Positions 1 through 6,897 are shown, numbered from the stretch's first letter. The stretch: 18,823 nt of DNA from an uncultured Lachnospiraceae bacterium (GCA_902795625.1 CADBLW010000112.1:1-18823); one strand, 5' to 3'. Notes: generated by a model not told the origin, from the sequence alone. Program-made: numbers and translations.

Positions 1-405
1 AACGTGACAGATATCACGGAAATGGCGATGGCGGCACAGAACGGCGGCGCTGACGCAGTCAGCCTGATCAACACGATCACGGGAATGAAGATTGATATCA
101 ACCGCCGTACATTTGCTCTGGCAAACAAGACAGGAGGACTTTCCGGTCCCGCAATCAAACCTATTGCAGTGCGTATGGTCTACCAGGTCGCACAGAAAGT
201 ATCCATCCCGATCCTCGGAATGGGCGGCATCGCATGCGCGGAGGATGCCCTGGAATTCCTGATGGCAGGAGCTACTGCGGTGAGTGTCGGAACCTCGAAT
301 TTCCACAATCCGAAGGTGACGGAGGAGATCGTGGAGGGCATTGAAGCATATATGCGCAGATATAATGTTGAAGATATCAATGAACTGATCGGATGCGTAA
401 AATAA
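1..405 (+). CDS. pyrD: Dihydroorotate dehydrogenase, catalytic subunit (class 1B type), C-terminal part
   Basis: This is the last 134 codons of a gene whose start lies left of the window; the reading frame is open from base 1. The product oxidises dihydroorotate to orotate in pyrimidine synthesis, using FMN. Family features visible are the NVTDI strand at the first residues, SLINT followed by the ITGMKID segment, the GGLSGPAIKPIAVRMVYQV phosphate/FMN-binding stretch, and the IPILGMGGI ... AEDALEFLMAGATAVSVGT end typical of the TIM-barrel FMN site. The class 1B (PyrDB, NAD-linked, partnered with PyrK) assignment is inferred from these motifs and from the pyrE neighbour 52 bases downstream; pyrK would be expected upstream, outside the window. 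Nothing looks damaged. Confidence 0.93.
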   Translation, partial: NVTDITEMAMAAQNGGADAVSLINTITGMKIDINRRTFALANKTGGLSGPAIKPIAVRMVYQVAQKVSIPILGMGGIACAEDALEFLMAGATAVSVGTSNFHNPKVTEEIVEGIEAYMRRYNVEDINELIGCVK

Positions 406-457
406 TGCTTGTTGACACTGTTAAGTAAAAGAATAAACATACACACGGAGGGAACCT

Positions 458-1129
458 ATGGAAGCTTACAAGAAGGAATTTATCGAGTTTATGCTGGATT
501 GCGGAGTTCTCCGCTTCGGCGAGTTCACGCTCAAGAGCGGACGCAAGTCGCCGTTCTTCATGAACGCAGGACTGTACGTGACGGGAACTCAGCTTATGAA
601 GCTCGGTGAGTATTACGCGAAGGCGATCCACGACCGATACGGCGATGATTTCGATGTGGTGTTCGGACCCGCGTACAAGGGAATTCCGATCTCGGTCGCA
701 ACCGCGATCGCTTACGCAAAGCTCTATGGCAAGGAAGTCCGTTATTGCTCGAACCGTAAGGAAGTCAAGGACCACGGCGATGTGGGCATTTTACTCGGAA
801 GTCCTCTCAAGGACGGCGACCGCATTGTAGTTGTCGAGGATGTTACCACCTCCGGCAAATCCATGGACGAGACGCTGCCGATCGTGAAGGCCGCTGCCGA
901 TGTCAAGCTTGTGGGCCTGATGGTTTCCCTGAACCGCTGCGAGCGCGGCAAGGGCGACAAGGGCGCACTGGATGAAATCCGGGAGAACTACGGGTTGGAG
1001 ACCGCTGCCATCGTTTCCATGAAGGAAGTCATCGAGTACCTGAACGGCCGCGAGGTGAACGGTCAGGTGTTCATTGATGACGAGATGCGCGCGAAGCTTG
1101 ACGCATACTACGCAGAGTACGGTGTTTGA
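458..1129 (+). CDS. pyrE: Orotate phosphoribosyltransferase
   Basis: The 223-residue product joins orotate to PRPP to give orotidine monophosphate, the step after PyrD, in the cytoplasm. It shows KSGRKSPFF (residues 26-34), GPAYKGIP (70-77), the catalytic-loop segment NRKEVKDHG (99-107) and the PRPP-binding motif IVVVEDVTTSGKS (123-135). Length fits the longer clostridial PyrE form. The ATG has a GGAGG 6-7 bases upstream (ACGGAGGGAACCT). It follows pyrD by 52 bases, so the two are probably cotranscribed. A TTGACA at 412-417 in the gap lacks a convincing -10, so I do not call a separate promoter. The stop codon almost touches the next gene. Confidence 0.96.
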   Translation: MEAYKKEFIEFMLDCGVLRFGEFTLKSGRKSPFFMNAGLYVTGTQLMKLGEYYAKAIHDRYGDDFDVVFGPAYKGIPISVATAIAYAKLYGKEVRYCSNRKEVKDHGDVGILLGSPLKDGDRIVVVEDVTTSGKSMDETLPIVKAAADVKLVGLMVSLNRCERGKGDKGALDEIRENYGLETAAIVSMKEVIEYLNGREVNGQVFIDDEMRAKLDAYYAEYGV

Positions 1130-1149
1130 TCGGATTACGGGAAAGATAT

Positions 1150-2238
1150 ATGAGTGAAGGTTTAAAAACAAGTGATTTCAGCTATCATCTGCCGAAGGAA
1201 CTGATCGCGCAGGATCCGCTTACGGACCGAGCATCCTCTCGCCTGATGGTCGTAGACAAAAAGACCGGCGAAGTGACGCACACGGTATTCCGCGAGATCG
1301 GAAAATACCTCAATCCCGGCGACTGCCTTGTGATCAATGACACTAAGGTAATCCCTGCGAGACTGATCGGCGAACGGCTCCCGAGACAGGTGCCCGGCGG
1401 AAAATGCTGCGAATCCACCGAGGAAAATCCCCACATCGGCGCGCGGATGGAGCTTTTGCTCCTTAAGCGACTCGGAGACCGCTCCTGGGAGACGCTGGCA
1501 AAGCCCGGCAAGAGGGCAAAGGAAGGTGACCGCATCTCCTTCGGCGACGGAGCACTTATCGCGACAGTGACTGAAGTGAAAGAGGACGGAAACCGCATCG
1601 TTCAGTTTGACTTTGACGGTATCTTTGAGGAGATCCTCGACCGTCTCGGACAGATGCCGCTGCCGCCTTACATTCGCCATAAACTCCTGGACCGCAACCG
1701 TTACCAGACGGTGTACGCGAAGTATGAGGGATCGGCAGCCGCACCGACGGCGGGGCTTCATTTTACGAAAGAGCTGCTTGCGGAGATCGAGGCATCCGGA
1801 GTGTCCATCGCTCACGTGACGCTTCATGTAGGCCTGGGGACGTTCCGTCCTGTCAAGGAGGAAAATGTTCTTGACCACAAGATGCACACGGAATCCTACC
1901 GAGTTCTCCCTGCAGATGCGGAGAAGATCAACGAGGCACACCGAACCGGTCACCGCGTGATCTGTGTCGGGACAACTAGCTGCCGCACCATCGAGACTGT
2001 CGCGGCGGAAGACGGCACCGTAAAGGCGTGCGAGGGCGATACAAGCATCTTTATTTATCCCGGGTATCGCTTCAAGTGCATGGACGCACTGATCACGAAC
2101 TTCCATCTGCCGGAGTCGACGCTTCTCATGCTTGTTTCCGCGTTTGCCGGCAAAGAGCATGTAATGAACGCCTACGAGGAGGCAGTGAAGGAGAAATACC
2201 GCTTCTTCAGCTTCGGGGACGCGTGCCTGTTTATTTGA
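1150..2238 (+). CDS. queA: S-adenosylmethionine:tRNA ribosyltransferase-isomerase
   Basis: The enzyme transfers and rearranges the ribosyl part of SAM onto preQ1 in tRNA, making epoxyqueuosine at the wobble position. Recognisable family segments are the N-terminal FSYHLPKELIAQDPL, VINDTKVIPARL, PTAGLHFT, VTLHVGLGTFRPV, CVGTTSCRTIET and ITNFHLPESTLLMLVSAFAG. I chose ATG 1150 (362 residues), where the protein begins MSEGLKTSDFSYHL. A TTG at 1126 would overlap the pyrE stop and add eight unconserved residues. The ribosome-binding site is weak (GGGAAAGA). An insertion of about 20 residues after IGERLP, containing GGKCCESTEENPHIG, makes it slightly longer than the usual 340-350. It is close behind pyrE (20 bases) and probably in the same transcript. 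Confidence 0.95.
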   Translation: MSEGLKTSDFSYHLPKELIAQDPLTDRASSRLMVVDKKTGEVTHTVFREIGKYLNPGDCLVINDTKVIPARLIGERLPRQVPGGKCCESTEENPHIGARMELLLLKRLGDRSWETLAKPGKRAKEGDRISFGDGALIATVTEVKEDGNRIVQFDFDGIFEEILDRLGQMPLPPYIRHKLLDRNRYQTVYAKYEGSAAAPTAGLHFTKELLAEIEASGVSIAHVTLHVGLGTFRPVKEENVLDHKMHTESYRVLPADAEKINEAHRTGHRVICVGTTSCRTIETVAAEDGTVKACEGDTSIFIYPGYRFKCMDALITNFHLPESTLLMLVSAFAGKEHVMNAYEEAVKEKYRFFSFGDACLFI

Positions 2239-2250
2239 ATATGAATTGAA

Positions 2251-2290
2251 AACGGCTGACTGAGGTAACTCGGCCAGCCGTTGCTTTTTA
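2251..2290 (+). terminator. Rho-independent terminator between queA and argH
   Basis: Two 14-base arms (2251-2264 and 2269-2282) pair around a GTAA loop, with one A-C mismatch and one G-T wobble, and are followed by GCTTTTTA. It sits 12 bases after the queA stop. On the minus strand the same hairpin is followed by TTTTCAATT, so it may also stop transcription arriving from convergent argH. Confidence 0.85.
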
Positions 2291-2326
2291 TACTTGATTG
2301 AATTAACAATTGATCAAATTATTGGT

Positions 2327-3721
2327 TTAGTACTCGGAAAATGCCCCGATAGACCCAAGAAACGCTTCATCCGCTTCGATTTCACGCTTCAACGCGTCGG
2401 GGCCGGGAGCACCGATGGTGTTTCGCTTGGAGACACAGGTCTTCAGGCTGATGGCATCGTAGATGTCCTCCTGAAACGCAGGACAGATCGTCTGGTAATC
2501 ATAGAGCGGAAGAGTATCAAGCGTGCATCCGCGCTCCTCGCAGGCGAGGACAAGCTGACCGATGATGCCGTGTGCATCACGGAACGGTACGCCGTGCTTG
2601 ACGAGATAGTCTGCTGCGTCAGTAGCGTTGGTAAAGCCGCCGGCTGCGCTTTGTTCCATAATCTCGCTGCGGAATTTGGTGGTGCCGAGCATGTTCGTGA
2701 ACAGCGTGAGGCATCCTTTCACAGTGTCGATGGCGTCAAAGGTGAGCTCCTTGTCCTCCTGCATATCCTTGTTGTATGCGAGAGGAAGGCCCTTCATGGT
2801 CGTGAGCATCGAGGTGAGAGCCCCGTAGACACGTCCGGTCTTGCCGCGGATCAGTTCAGCGATATCCGGGTTTTTCTTCTGCGGCATGATGGAGCTACCG
2901 GTGGAGTACGCGTCATCCACCGAGATGAACCGGTATTCATCGGTGTTCCACACGATGTATTCCTCACAGAACCGGCTCAGATGCATCATGATCAACGCGC
3001 ATGCGTCAAGATATTCGATGACATAGTCGCGGTCGGAAACGGAGTCCATGCTGTTGGCGGTGGGCCCGTCAAAGCCAAGCAGCTTCGCCGTGTATTCGCG
3101 GTCGAGATCATAGGTAGTTCCTGCGAGAGCGCCTGCGCCGAGCGGACAGTAGTTCATGCGGGAACGGACATCCGCAAGGCGTGAATAGTCGCGCTTGAAC
3201 ATTTCCATATAAGCGCCGAGATGATGAGCGAGAGTAACCGGCTGTGCCTTTTGAAGGTGAGTAAAGCCGGGCATGATCGTATCGACATTTTCCTTCATCA
3301 AACGATGGATCACCTTGAGAAGCTCCGTGATCCGGCGCATCGTCTCATCGATCTCGTCGCGCACGTAAAGCTTCATATCCAAAGCAACCTGGTCGTTGCG
3401 GGAGCGTCCCGTGTGAAGTTTCTTGCCGGCATCGCCGATCCGCTCCGTGAGGGTTGCCTCAATAAAACTGTGGATGTCCTCAGCCTCCTCATCAAAGGCG
3501 AGCGTTCCGCGGTCGAGCTCCGCAAGAATGCGGGAGAGACCGTCACAGATCAGTTTGCACTCGTCCTCAGAGAGAATCCCCTGCTTTCCGAGCATAGTCG
3601 CATGGGCGATGCTGCCACGAATGTCCTGTCTGTAAAATCTGCGGTCAAACCGAAGCGAAGCGTTGAACTCGTTGACCAGCGTATTTTCCTCTTTTGTAAA
3701 ACGTCCTCCCCAGAGTTTCAT
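2327..3721 (-). CDS. argH: Argininosuccinate lyase
   Basis: The 464-residue cytoplasmic enzyme splits argininosuccinate into arginine and fumarate, the last step of arginine synthesis. It belongs to the fumarase/aspartase superfamily. Visible motifs are KLWGGRF at the N-terminus, HTGRSRNDQ (103-111), the catalytic-His segment THLQKAQPVT (154-163), and the signature GSSIMPQKKNPD (275-286) carrying the catalytic serine. Length is standard. The ATG is preceded by AGGAGG with ideal spacing. It is transcribed alone in this window, convergent with queA and divergent from the sigma-factor operon; no argG is present. A 28-base stretch inside it (2535-2562) recurs with one mismatch in the upstream intergenic region. 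Confidence 0.97.
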   Translation of the reverse strand: MKLWGGRFTKEENTLVNEFNASLRFDRRFYRQDIRGSIAHATMLGKQGILSEDECKLICDGLSRILAELDRGTLAFDEEAEDIHSFIEATLTERIGDAGKKLHTGRSRNDQVALDMKLYVRDEIDETMRRITELLKVIHRLMKENVDTIMPGFTHLQKAQPVTLAHHLGAYMEMFKRDYSRLADVRSRMNYCPLGAGALAGTTYDLDREYTAKLLGFDGPTANSMDSVSDRDYVIEYLDACALIMMHLSRFCEEYIVWNTDEYRFISVDDAYSTGSSIMPQKKNPDIAELIRGKTGRVYGALTSMLTTMKGLPLAYNKDMQEDKELTFDAIDTVKGCLTLFTNMLGTTKFRSEIMEQSAAGGFTNATDAADYLVKHGVPFRDAHGIIGQLVLACEERGCTLDTLPLYDYQTICPAFQEDIYDAISLKTCVSKRNTIGAPGPDALKREIEADEAFLGSIGAFSEY

Positions 3722-3813
3722 GGGAACCTCCTGATATCATAAATAGTAACTTTTGTCTGTATAAATGTCTGAATGCGTTTCTTTGCACGGATCCGCAACA
3801 GACTGACGCAGTA

Positions 3814-3842
3814 ACTTTACCATCTTTTGACGGTTACGTCAA
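3814..3842 (-). promoter_or_regulatory. Candidate argH promoter
   Basis: Read on the minus strand, TTGACG (3842-3837) and TAAAGT (3819-3814) are 17 bases apart. The -35 is 5/6 and the -10 is 4/6 to the vegetative consensus. This would leave a leader of nearly 90 bases before argH. The -35 lies in one arm of a palindrome, which would suit a repressor. Confidence 0.45.
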
Positions 3843-3843
3843 A
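3826..3843. promoter_or_regulatory. 18-base palindrome, possible operator
   Basis: TTTGACGGTTACGTCAAA has two perfect 7-base arms around a 4-base centre. It overlaps the -35 of the candidate argH promoter. It does not match the ArgR/AhrC ARG-box pattern that I know (TGAAT...ATTCA), so the binding protein is unknown. Confidence 0.45.
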
Positions 3844-3945
3844 TAGTTATCGTGTTCAGTAGATTTTCACCACAAAAAAAGAATTCGTGTTTAGCCTTTG
3901 GTGTATGCTTCGATCGTGATAAGGAAACGTTCGTCAGCTGCGAGT

Positions 3946-3973
3946 TCCTCGCATGCGAGGACAAGCTGACCGA
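3946..3973. repeat. 28-base near-copy of argH internal sequence (2535-2562)
   Basis: Bases 3946-3973 match 2535-2562 at 27 of 28 positions in the same orientation. The one difference (T at 3954, G at 2543) turns the argH sequence into a perfect 14-base palindrome, CCTCGCATGCGAGG, at 3947-3960. It ends 7 bases before the -35 of the sigma-factor promoter, so it may act as an operator. Alternatively it is debris from a partial duplication. Confidence 0.7.
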
Positions 3974-3980
3974 CTTCCCA

Positions 3981-4010
3981 TTGACGCAATGCGGGCAGTT
4001 TTGTTATAAT
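3981..4010 (+). promoter_or_regulatory. Sigma-A-type promoter of the sigma-factor operon
   Basis: TTGACG at 3981-3986 and a perfect TATAAT at 4005-4010 are separated by 18 bases. Transcription would begin near 4017, about 30 bases before the sigma-factor start codon. This is a vegetative-type promoter, so I see no sign here that the ECF sigma factor drives its own gene through this site. Confidence 0.8.
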
Positions 4011-4047
4011 AAAGTATAAATAATGGCGTAATATGAGGATTTCCGGC

Positions 4048-4617
4048 ATGGCCACAACTGACGAAGAATTGTATGACCGTTTTCTGAACCGGCACACGCA
4101 GGAAGATTTCCGGGTGCTGTTTGAAAAATATAAAGAGGGACTGATCCTGTTTCTGGACGGATTTGTTCATAACCTTGACGATGCGGAAGAGCTGATGATC
4201 GACGCGTTTGCGGAAGTGGCGGCAGGGCGGACGATCTTCTCACGAAGAAGTTCCTTTAAGACATGGCTGTTCTCCATCGGAAAGAAGCTTGCGCTCATGC
4301 ATCTTCGCAAGTCAAAACGGACACAGACCGTCTCCTCGGACGAGGAAGAGATGGATATCCCCGATACCGACGACGTGCTTCCGGAGCTCAAGATGCTTTC
4401 CGAAGAGCGAAACCGCATACTGTATCAGGCGATGGGGAAGATGAACGCGGATTACCGAAGGGTTTTGATGCTTTTATATTTTGACAATATGTCCCATGAG
4501 GAAGCCGCAAAGGTCATGGGGAAGAACAAAAAGCAGGTTTATCATCTTGTTGAGCGGGGCAAAAAGGAGCTTCGCGAGATATTGAAGAAGGAGGGCATAG
4601 GATATGAAATCGAGTGA
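4048..4617 (+). CDS. RNA polymerase sigma factor, sigma-70 family, ECF type
   Basis: The 189-residue protein has the two-domain layout of ECF sigma factors. The first is region 2 (about residues 14-90, including EDFRVLFEKYKEGLILFLDGFVHNLDDAEELMIDAFAEV and the promoter-melting segment FKTWLFSIGKKLALMHLRK). After an acidic linker (SSDEEEMDIPDTDD) comes region 4 (about 117-180), with the helix-turn-helix MSHEEAAKVMGKNKKQVYHLVERGKKEL. I chose ATG 4048 because GAGG lies 9 bases upstream; ATG 4033 has no ribosome-binding site and adds five residues. The gene overlaps the next by 14 bases, typical of a sigma/anti-sigma pair. The subfamily is not identified. Its target promoters are unknown; the best guess is the operon starting at 6553. 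Confidence 0.92.
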   Translation: MATTDEELYDRFLNRHTQEDFRVLFEKYKEGLILFLDGFVHNLDDAEELMIDAFAEVAAGRTIFSRRSSFKTWLFSIGKKLALMHLRKSKRTQTVSSDEEEMDIPDTDDVLPELKMLSEERNRILYQAMGKMNADYRRVLMLLYFDNMSHEEAAKVMGKNKKQVYHLVERGKKELREILKKEGIGYEIE

Positions 4618-4921
4618 TGTTCAATTTGCCGAGATCATGAAGCGTTCGGAACATGTCAAAGAGCATCGTCAGCTTGTCAGCAAGCTTACGGCAGACATCC
4701 TTGTTGCCGTTCTTCTGATCGCCATGATGGTCGGAACCGGGCTGTCGATCCCGACATTGAAGAATGCGGCCGCCGAAGTTACGGAAAATCAGTACGGCAG
4801 CATCTATCTGGTTACGCCTTACCTCGGATATGTGATCGTCGGAGTACTGGCATTTGCTCTTGGAGTTTGTGCTACGATCCTGTGTATCCACATTAAGAAG
4901 CTGAAGGGAAAAGACGACTGA
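4604..4921 (+). CDS. Small two-helix membrane protein, candidate anti-sigma factor
   Basis: The 105-residue protein has a charged N-terminal cytoplasmic segment (SDVQFAEIMKRSEHVKEHRQ), a first transmembrane helix (about 28-49), a short outside loop of about 25 residues, a second helix (about 75-96, LGYVIVGVLAFALGVCAT) and a basic tail. I recognise no named family. Its start lies inside the sigma gene (14-base overlap), which with the short cytoplasmic N-terminus and membrane anchoring suggests an anti-sigma factor; this is inferred from position and shape. The protein at 6553 is a clear paralogue. No zinc-binding HxxxCxxC anti-sigma motif is present, so any sigma binding would use a different type of domain. 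Confidence 0.85.
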   Translation: MKSSDVQFAEIMKRSEHVKEHRQLVSKLTADILVAVLLIAMMVGTGLSIPTLKNAAAEVTENQYGSIYLVTPYLGYVIVGVLAFALGVCATILCIHIKKLKGKDD

Positions 4922-5712
4922 TGGGAATTGCCGGACTAATCGCAGACCTGATCAATCTTCTCGTCCTGCTTGTCATACTTGCAGGATTGATCCGCATGAT
5001 CCTTCGCGGGCGAAGAGAGATGACAGTGATCTTTTATATATTCTCCACGGCAAGTCTGTCTTTCAGCTATATCTACTGGCTTGTTTATGACGCGATGTGG
5101 CCGCAGGAAAGACTTGTTTTCGCAGCCAACGAGATCTGTGAATGGGCTCATTTTCTGATGTGCGGAACCGTTCTCGCATATATGTTCAAGAGCATAACCC
5201 GTATTGATTGGGGCGAGGTGTTCGGTGTGACGATCCTTGTCGCCGTCAATGTTGCTTTATGGATTGCATGGACCGGTGAATGGCTGCAGGATATCCTGAC
5301 CGGTCTTTGTATTGCCTATTGGGCATATCGCCTTGCGGTTGTGCTGAAAGAGTCAAAATCAAGTTCGCTCAAAGAGTGGTGCGGACTTCTTGCCGGCTTC
5401 GTTATAGCACTCGGTCTTCAGGTCGCGTCGTTCTTTAAGGGCGCACCGGTCGATGCACTTTATCTCGCTAGTTTTCTCATTTTGGCAATTATTGTCGTGA
5501 TCATTCACATAAAAACGATCCGAACCCTTGTTAGGGCAGAAGAATACGAGGACTACCGACGAGCTTTCTGCCTTGCCTGTCTGATCGTTATTCTTACCGG
5601 ATCCGGTATGTATATGTCGAGTGAACCGTATTATACGATCTTTCTGTGTTCGATGGGGCTTCCTTACATCTACAGCTATATAGCGATGAGAAAGGGGGCT
5701 GACCTGAAATGA
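4921..5712 (+). CDS. Polytopic membrane protein of unknown function (8-9 helices)
   Basis: The 263-residue protein is almost entirely membrane-embedded. Hydrophobic segments lie near residues 5-27, 33-55, 69-91, 98-117, 122-142, 151-171, 177-198, 213-230 and 236-256, joined by short loops. The loop at 199-212 (KTIRTLVRAEEYEDYRR) is charged and probably cytoplasmic. I see no kinase, transporter or catalytic motif. The layout recalls the multi-helix sensory N-termini of some signalling proteins, but no output domain is attached. It overlaps the candidate anti-sigma gene by one base (TGATG) and the PrsW-like gene by four, so the four products are made from one transcript. A sensor or scaffold role is inference only. 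Confidence 0.85.
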   Translation: MGIAGLIADLINLLVLLVILAGLIRMILRGRREMTVIFYIFSTASLSFSYIYWLVYDAMWPQERLVFAANEICEWAHFLMCGTVLAYMFKSITRIDWGEVFGVTILVAVNVALWIAWTGEWLQDILTGLCIAYWAYRLAVVLKESKSSSLKEWCGLLAGFVIALGLQVASFFKGAPVDALYLASFLILAIIVVIIHIKTIRTLVRAEEYEDYRRAFCLACLIVILTGSGMYMSSEPYYTIFLCSMGLPYIYSYIAMRKGADLK

Positions 5713-6353
5713 TCTATGCGGAAAATATTTTGCTTTGTATCGCGATACCGCTGGGTATTTCCCTTCTTTTTGCAAAGAACCAGGTTCGCCGGTATGTTCT
5801 CTCGTTTATTCTCGGAATGGTAATCTGCCTTCTGTCCGCGTACATCAGTGGTTTTCTGAGCATTGTGACCGGATACGGGGAACTGAAGACGTCGATTTTC
5901 CTCTCACCGATCATCGAGGAGACGATGAAGGTCTTCCCACTTCTTTTCTTCCTTGTGATGTTCGATGAGGATAACACATCTATTGTCAGTACGTCGATCG
6001 CCATCGGAGCCGGATTTGCGACCTTTGAAAATTGCTGTTACATTCTGAATTTCGGTGCGGGAAACCTGACCTATGTCATTATCCGCGGCATGTCCGTGGG
6101 TGTCATGCACATCGTCAGCATATATGCGCTTTCCATATGGTTCATACTTTCCATCCGTCTGAAAGCGTTTTCTTTCCCGAACGCCATCGGAGCGCTGTCG
6201 CTTTCCATGTCCTTTCACGCGATATATAACCTGCTCGTGTCAAAGCCCGGCATTACATCGATCATCGGATATACGATGCCGATCCTGACAGCCATACTTC
6301 TTTCGTTTCTTCGAAGCCGTCTGCTTCCTGTGGAAGAAGAGGAAAATACATGA
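5709..6353 (+). CDS. PrsW-family intramembrane protease
   Basis: The 214-residue multi-helix protein carries the conserved residues of PrsW-type glutamic membrane proteases. These are the EExxK motif IIEETMK (E70, E71, K74), the GAGFATFEN motif (E107, N108), GVMHIVS (H134) and SFHAIYN (H170, N174). PrsW of Bacillus makes the first cut in the anti-sigma factor RsiW, releasing SigW. Finding the family next to a sigma factor and a small membrane protein supports the same job here, cleaving the 4604 product or its paralogue. The ATG lies within the end of the preceding gene (ATGA overlap) after AAAGGGGG. It is shorter than many PrsW proteins but no motif is lost. Two terminators follow. Confidence 0.85.
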   Translation: MIYAENILLCIAIPLGISLLFAKNQVRRYVLSFILGMVICLLSAYISGFLSIVTGYGELKTSIFLSPIIEETMKVFPLLFFLVMFDEDNTSIVSTSIAIGAGFATFENCCYILNFGAGNLTYVIIRGMSVGVMHIVSIYALSIWFILSIRLKAFSFPNAIGALSLSMSFHAIYNLLVSKPGITSIIGYTMPILTAILLSFLRSRLLPVEEEENT

Positions 6354-6372
6354 CGAATATTTCACTCAGAAA

Positions 6373-6403
6373 CTCCCGGGGATCGGTTCCCGGGAGCTTT
6401 TTG
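6373..6403 (+). terminator. Rho-independent terminator 1 after the PrsW-family gene
   Basis: Perfect 8-base arms CTCCCGGG (6373-6380) and CCCGGGAG (6389-6396) surround an 8-base loop and are followed by CTTTTTG. It lies 19 bases after the stop codon and closes the sigma-factor operon. Confidence 0.87.
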
Positions 6404-6426
6404 TATATGATGATCTCAGACTCTTT

Positions 6427-6456
6427 TGAGGCTTTCAGGAGGCCTCATTTTTTTTG
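6427..6456 (+). terminator. Rho-independent terminator 2, in tandem
   Basis: Arms TGAGGC (6427-6432) and GCCTCA (6442-6447) are followed by eight T residues. Placed 23 bases after the first hairpin, it gives double insulation between the two operons. Confidence 0.75.
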
Positions 6457-6490
6457 AATTTTTGTTTTTTTTTGAATTTTTCAAAAAATA
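6449..6490. repeat. AT-rich direct repeat between the two operons
   Basis: Two copies of a T-run followed by GAATTTTT lie back to back in this nearly pure A/T stretch. The second copy continues into CAAAAAA, giving a small A/T hairpin. It sits upstream of the second operon's leader and could act as an UP-like or bent element. No good sigma-A promoter follows. TGAAAC (6507-6512) and TGCAAC (6514-6519) resemble ECF -35 elements, but I find no matching CGTC-like -10. Confidence 0.45.
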
Positions 6491-6552
6491 TGGTGGGAAA
6501 AATCTCTGAAACCTGCAACTAAAGGACAGAAACACAATTTAGGAAGGGAGGT

Positions 6553-6897
6553 ATGGCTGTGAAGTACGGATCAGATGAAGCACTTGAAAAGATTTTCAAG
6601 AAGAGCAAAGAGATACGCGATACAAGGGAACGTCGAAGGATTACAGTTCTCGCAACGATAACTTCAGTGCTTGCCTGTCTGCTGATCGCGACGGTTGTTC
6701 TTCTGAAGGGACAGACGCTCTCCGAAGCAACCTCGTCACATCTCGGGGCATTCCTGCTTCCTTCGGAGGCCGGCGGATATGTTCTCGTCGGTGTGGCTGC
6801 ATTTATACTCGGTATTGTAATAACGGTATGCGCTCTTGCATACCGTAAGAGGAATAAAGAGAAGAAAGAGCGGAAAGAGAGGGGAACGGAACAATGA
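6553..6897 (+). CDS. Small two-helix membrane protein, paralogue of the 4604 product
   Basis: The 114-residue protein repeats the plan of the candidate anti-sigma. It has a charged N-terminus (SDEALEKIFKKSKEIRDTRERRR), a helix at about 30-51, a short outer loop, a second helix (about 74-97, GGYVLVGVAAFILGIVIT), and a strongly basic/acidic tail. The second helices share GYV-VGV-AF-LG-T, 11 of 18 positions identical. The start is uncertain: ATG 6553 is only one base from GGGAGG, while an in-frame GTG at 6559 has ideal 7-base spacing and makes the N-terminus (MKYGSDEALEKI) line up with the paralogue (MKSSDVQFAEI). It opens the second operon and overlaps the lipoprotein gene by four bases. A second anti-sigma or a partner of the surface protein are both possible. 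Confidence 0.85.
   Translation: MAVKYGSDEALEKIFKKSKEIRDTRERRRITVLATITSVLACLLIATVVLLKGQTLSEATSSHLGAFLLPSEAGGYVLVGVAAFILGIVITVCALAYRKRNKEKKERKERGTEQ

Larger units (their letters stand above)
3722..4047. other. Divergent intergenic region, argH / sigma-factor operon
   Basis: The 326 bases contain no gene I can support. From left to right they hold the argH leader, a candidate argH promoter overlapping an 18-base palindrome (3826-3843), a weakly A-rich stretch (3870-3885), a 28-base near-copy of an argH internal segment (3946-3973), and the sigma-factor promoter (3981-4010). A minus-strand reading frame at 3891-4097 spells GQLVLACEE like ArgH but diverges afterwards and overlaps the promoter, so I read it as duplicated sequence and not as a gene. 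Confidence 0.6.

Noticed and set aside
412..439. TTGACA plus TAAACA as a promoter for pyrE
   Set aside because: The spacer is 16 bases and the -10 is poor; pyrD-pyrE cotranscription explains the layout better.
1162..2160. Long minus-strand frame opposite queA
   Set aside because: Antisense to queA, with the basic, Cys/Arg-rich composition of a reverse-strand shadow.
2294..3184. Long plus-strand frame opposite argH
   Set aside because: It is antisense to a clear argH, has no ribosome-binding site and no recognisable domain.
3891..4097. Minus-strand reading frame with GQLVLACEE like ArgH
   Set aside because: It overlaps the sigma promoter and gene start, lacks a ribosome-binding site, and similarity to ArgH ends after about nine residues. 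Treated as duplicated sequence.
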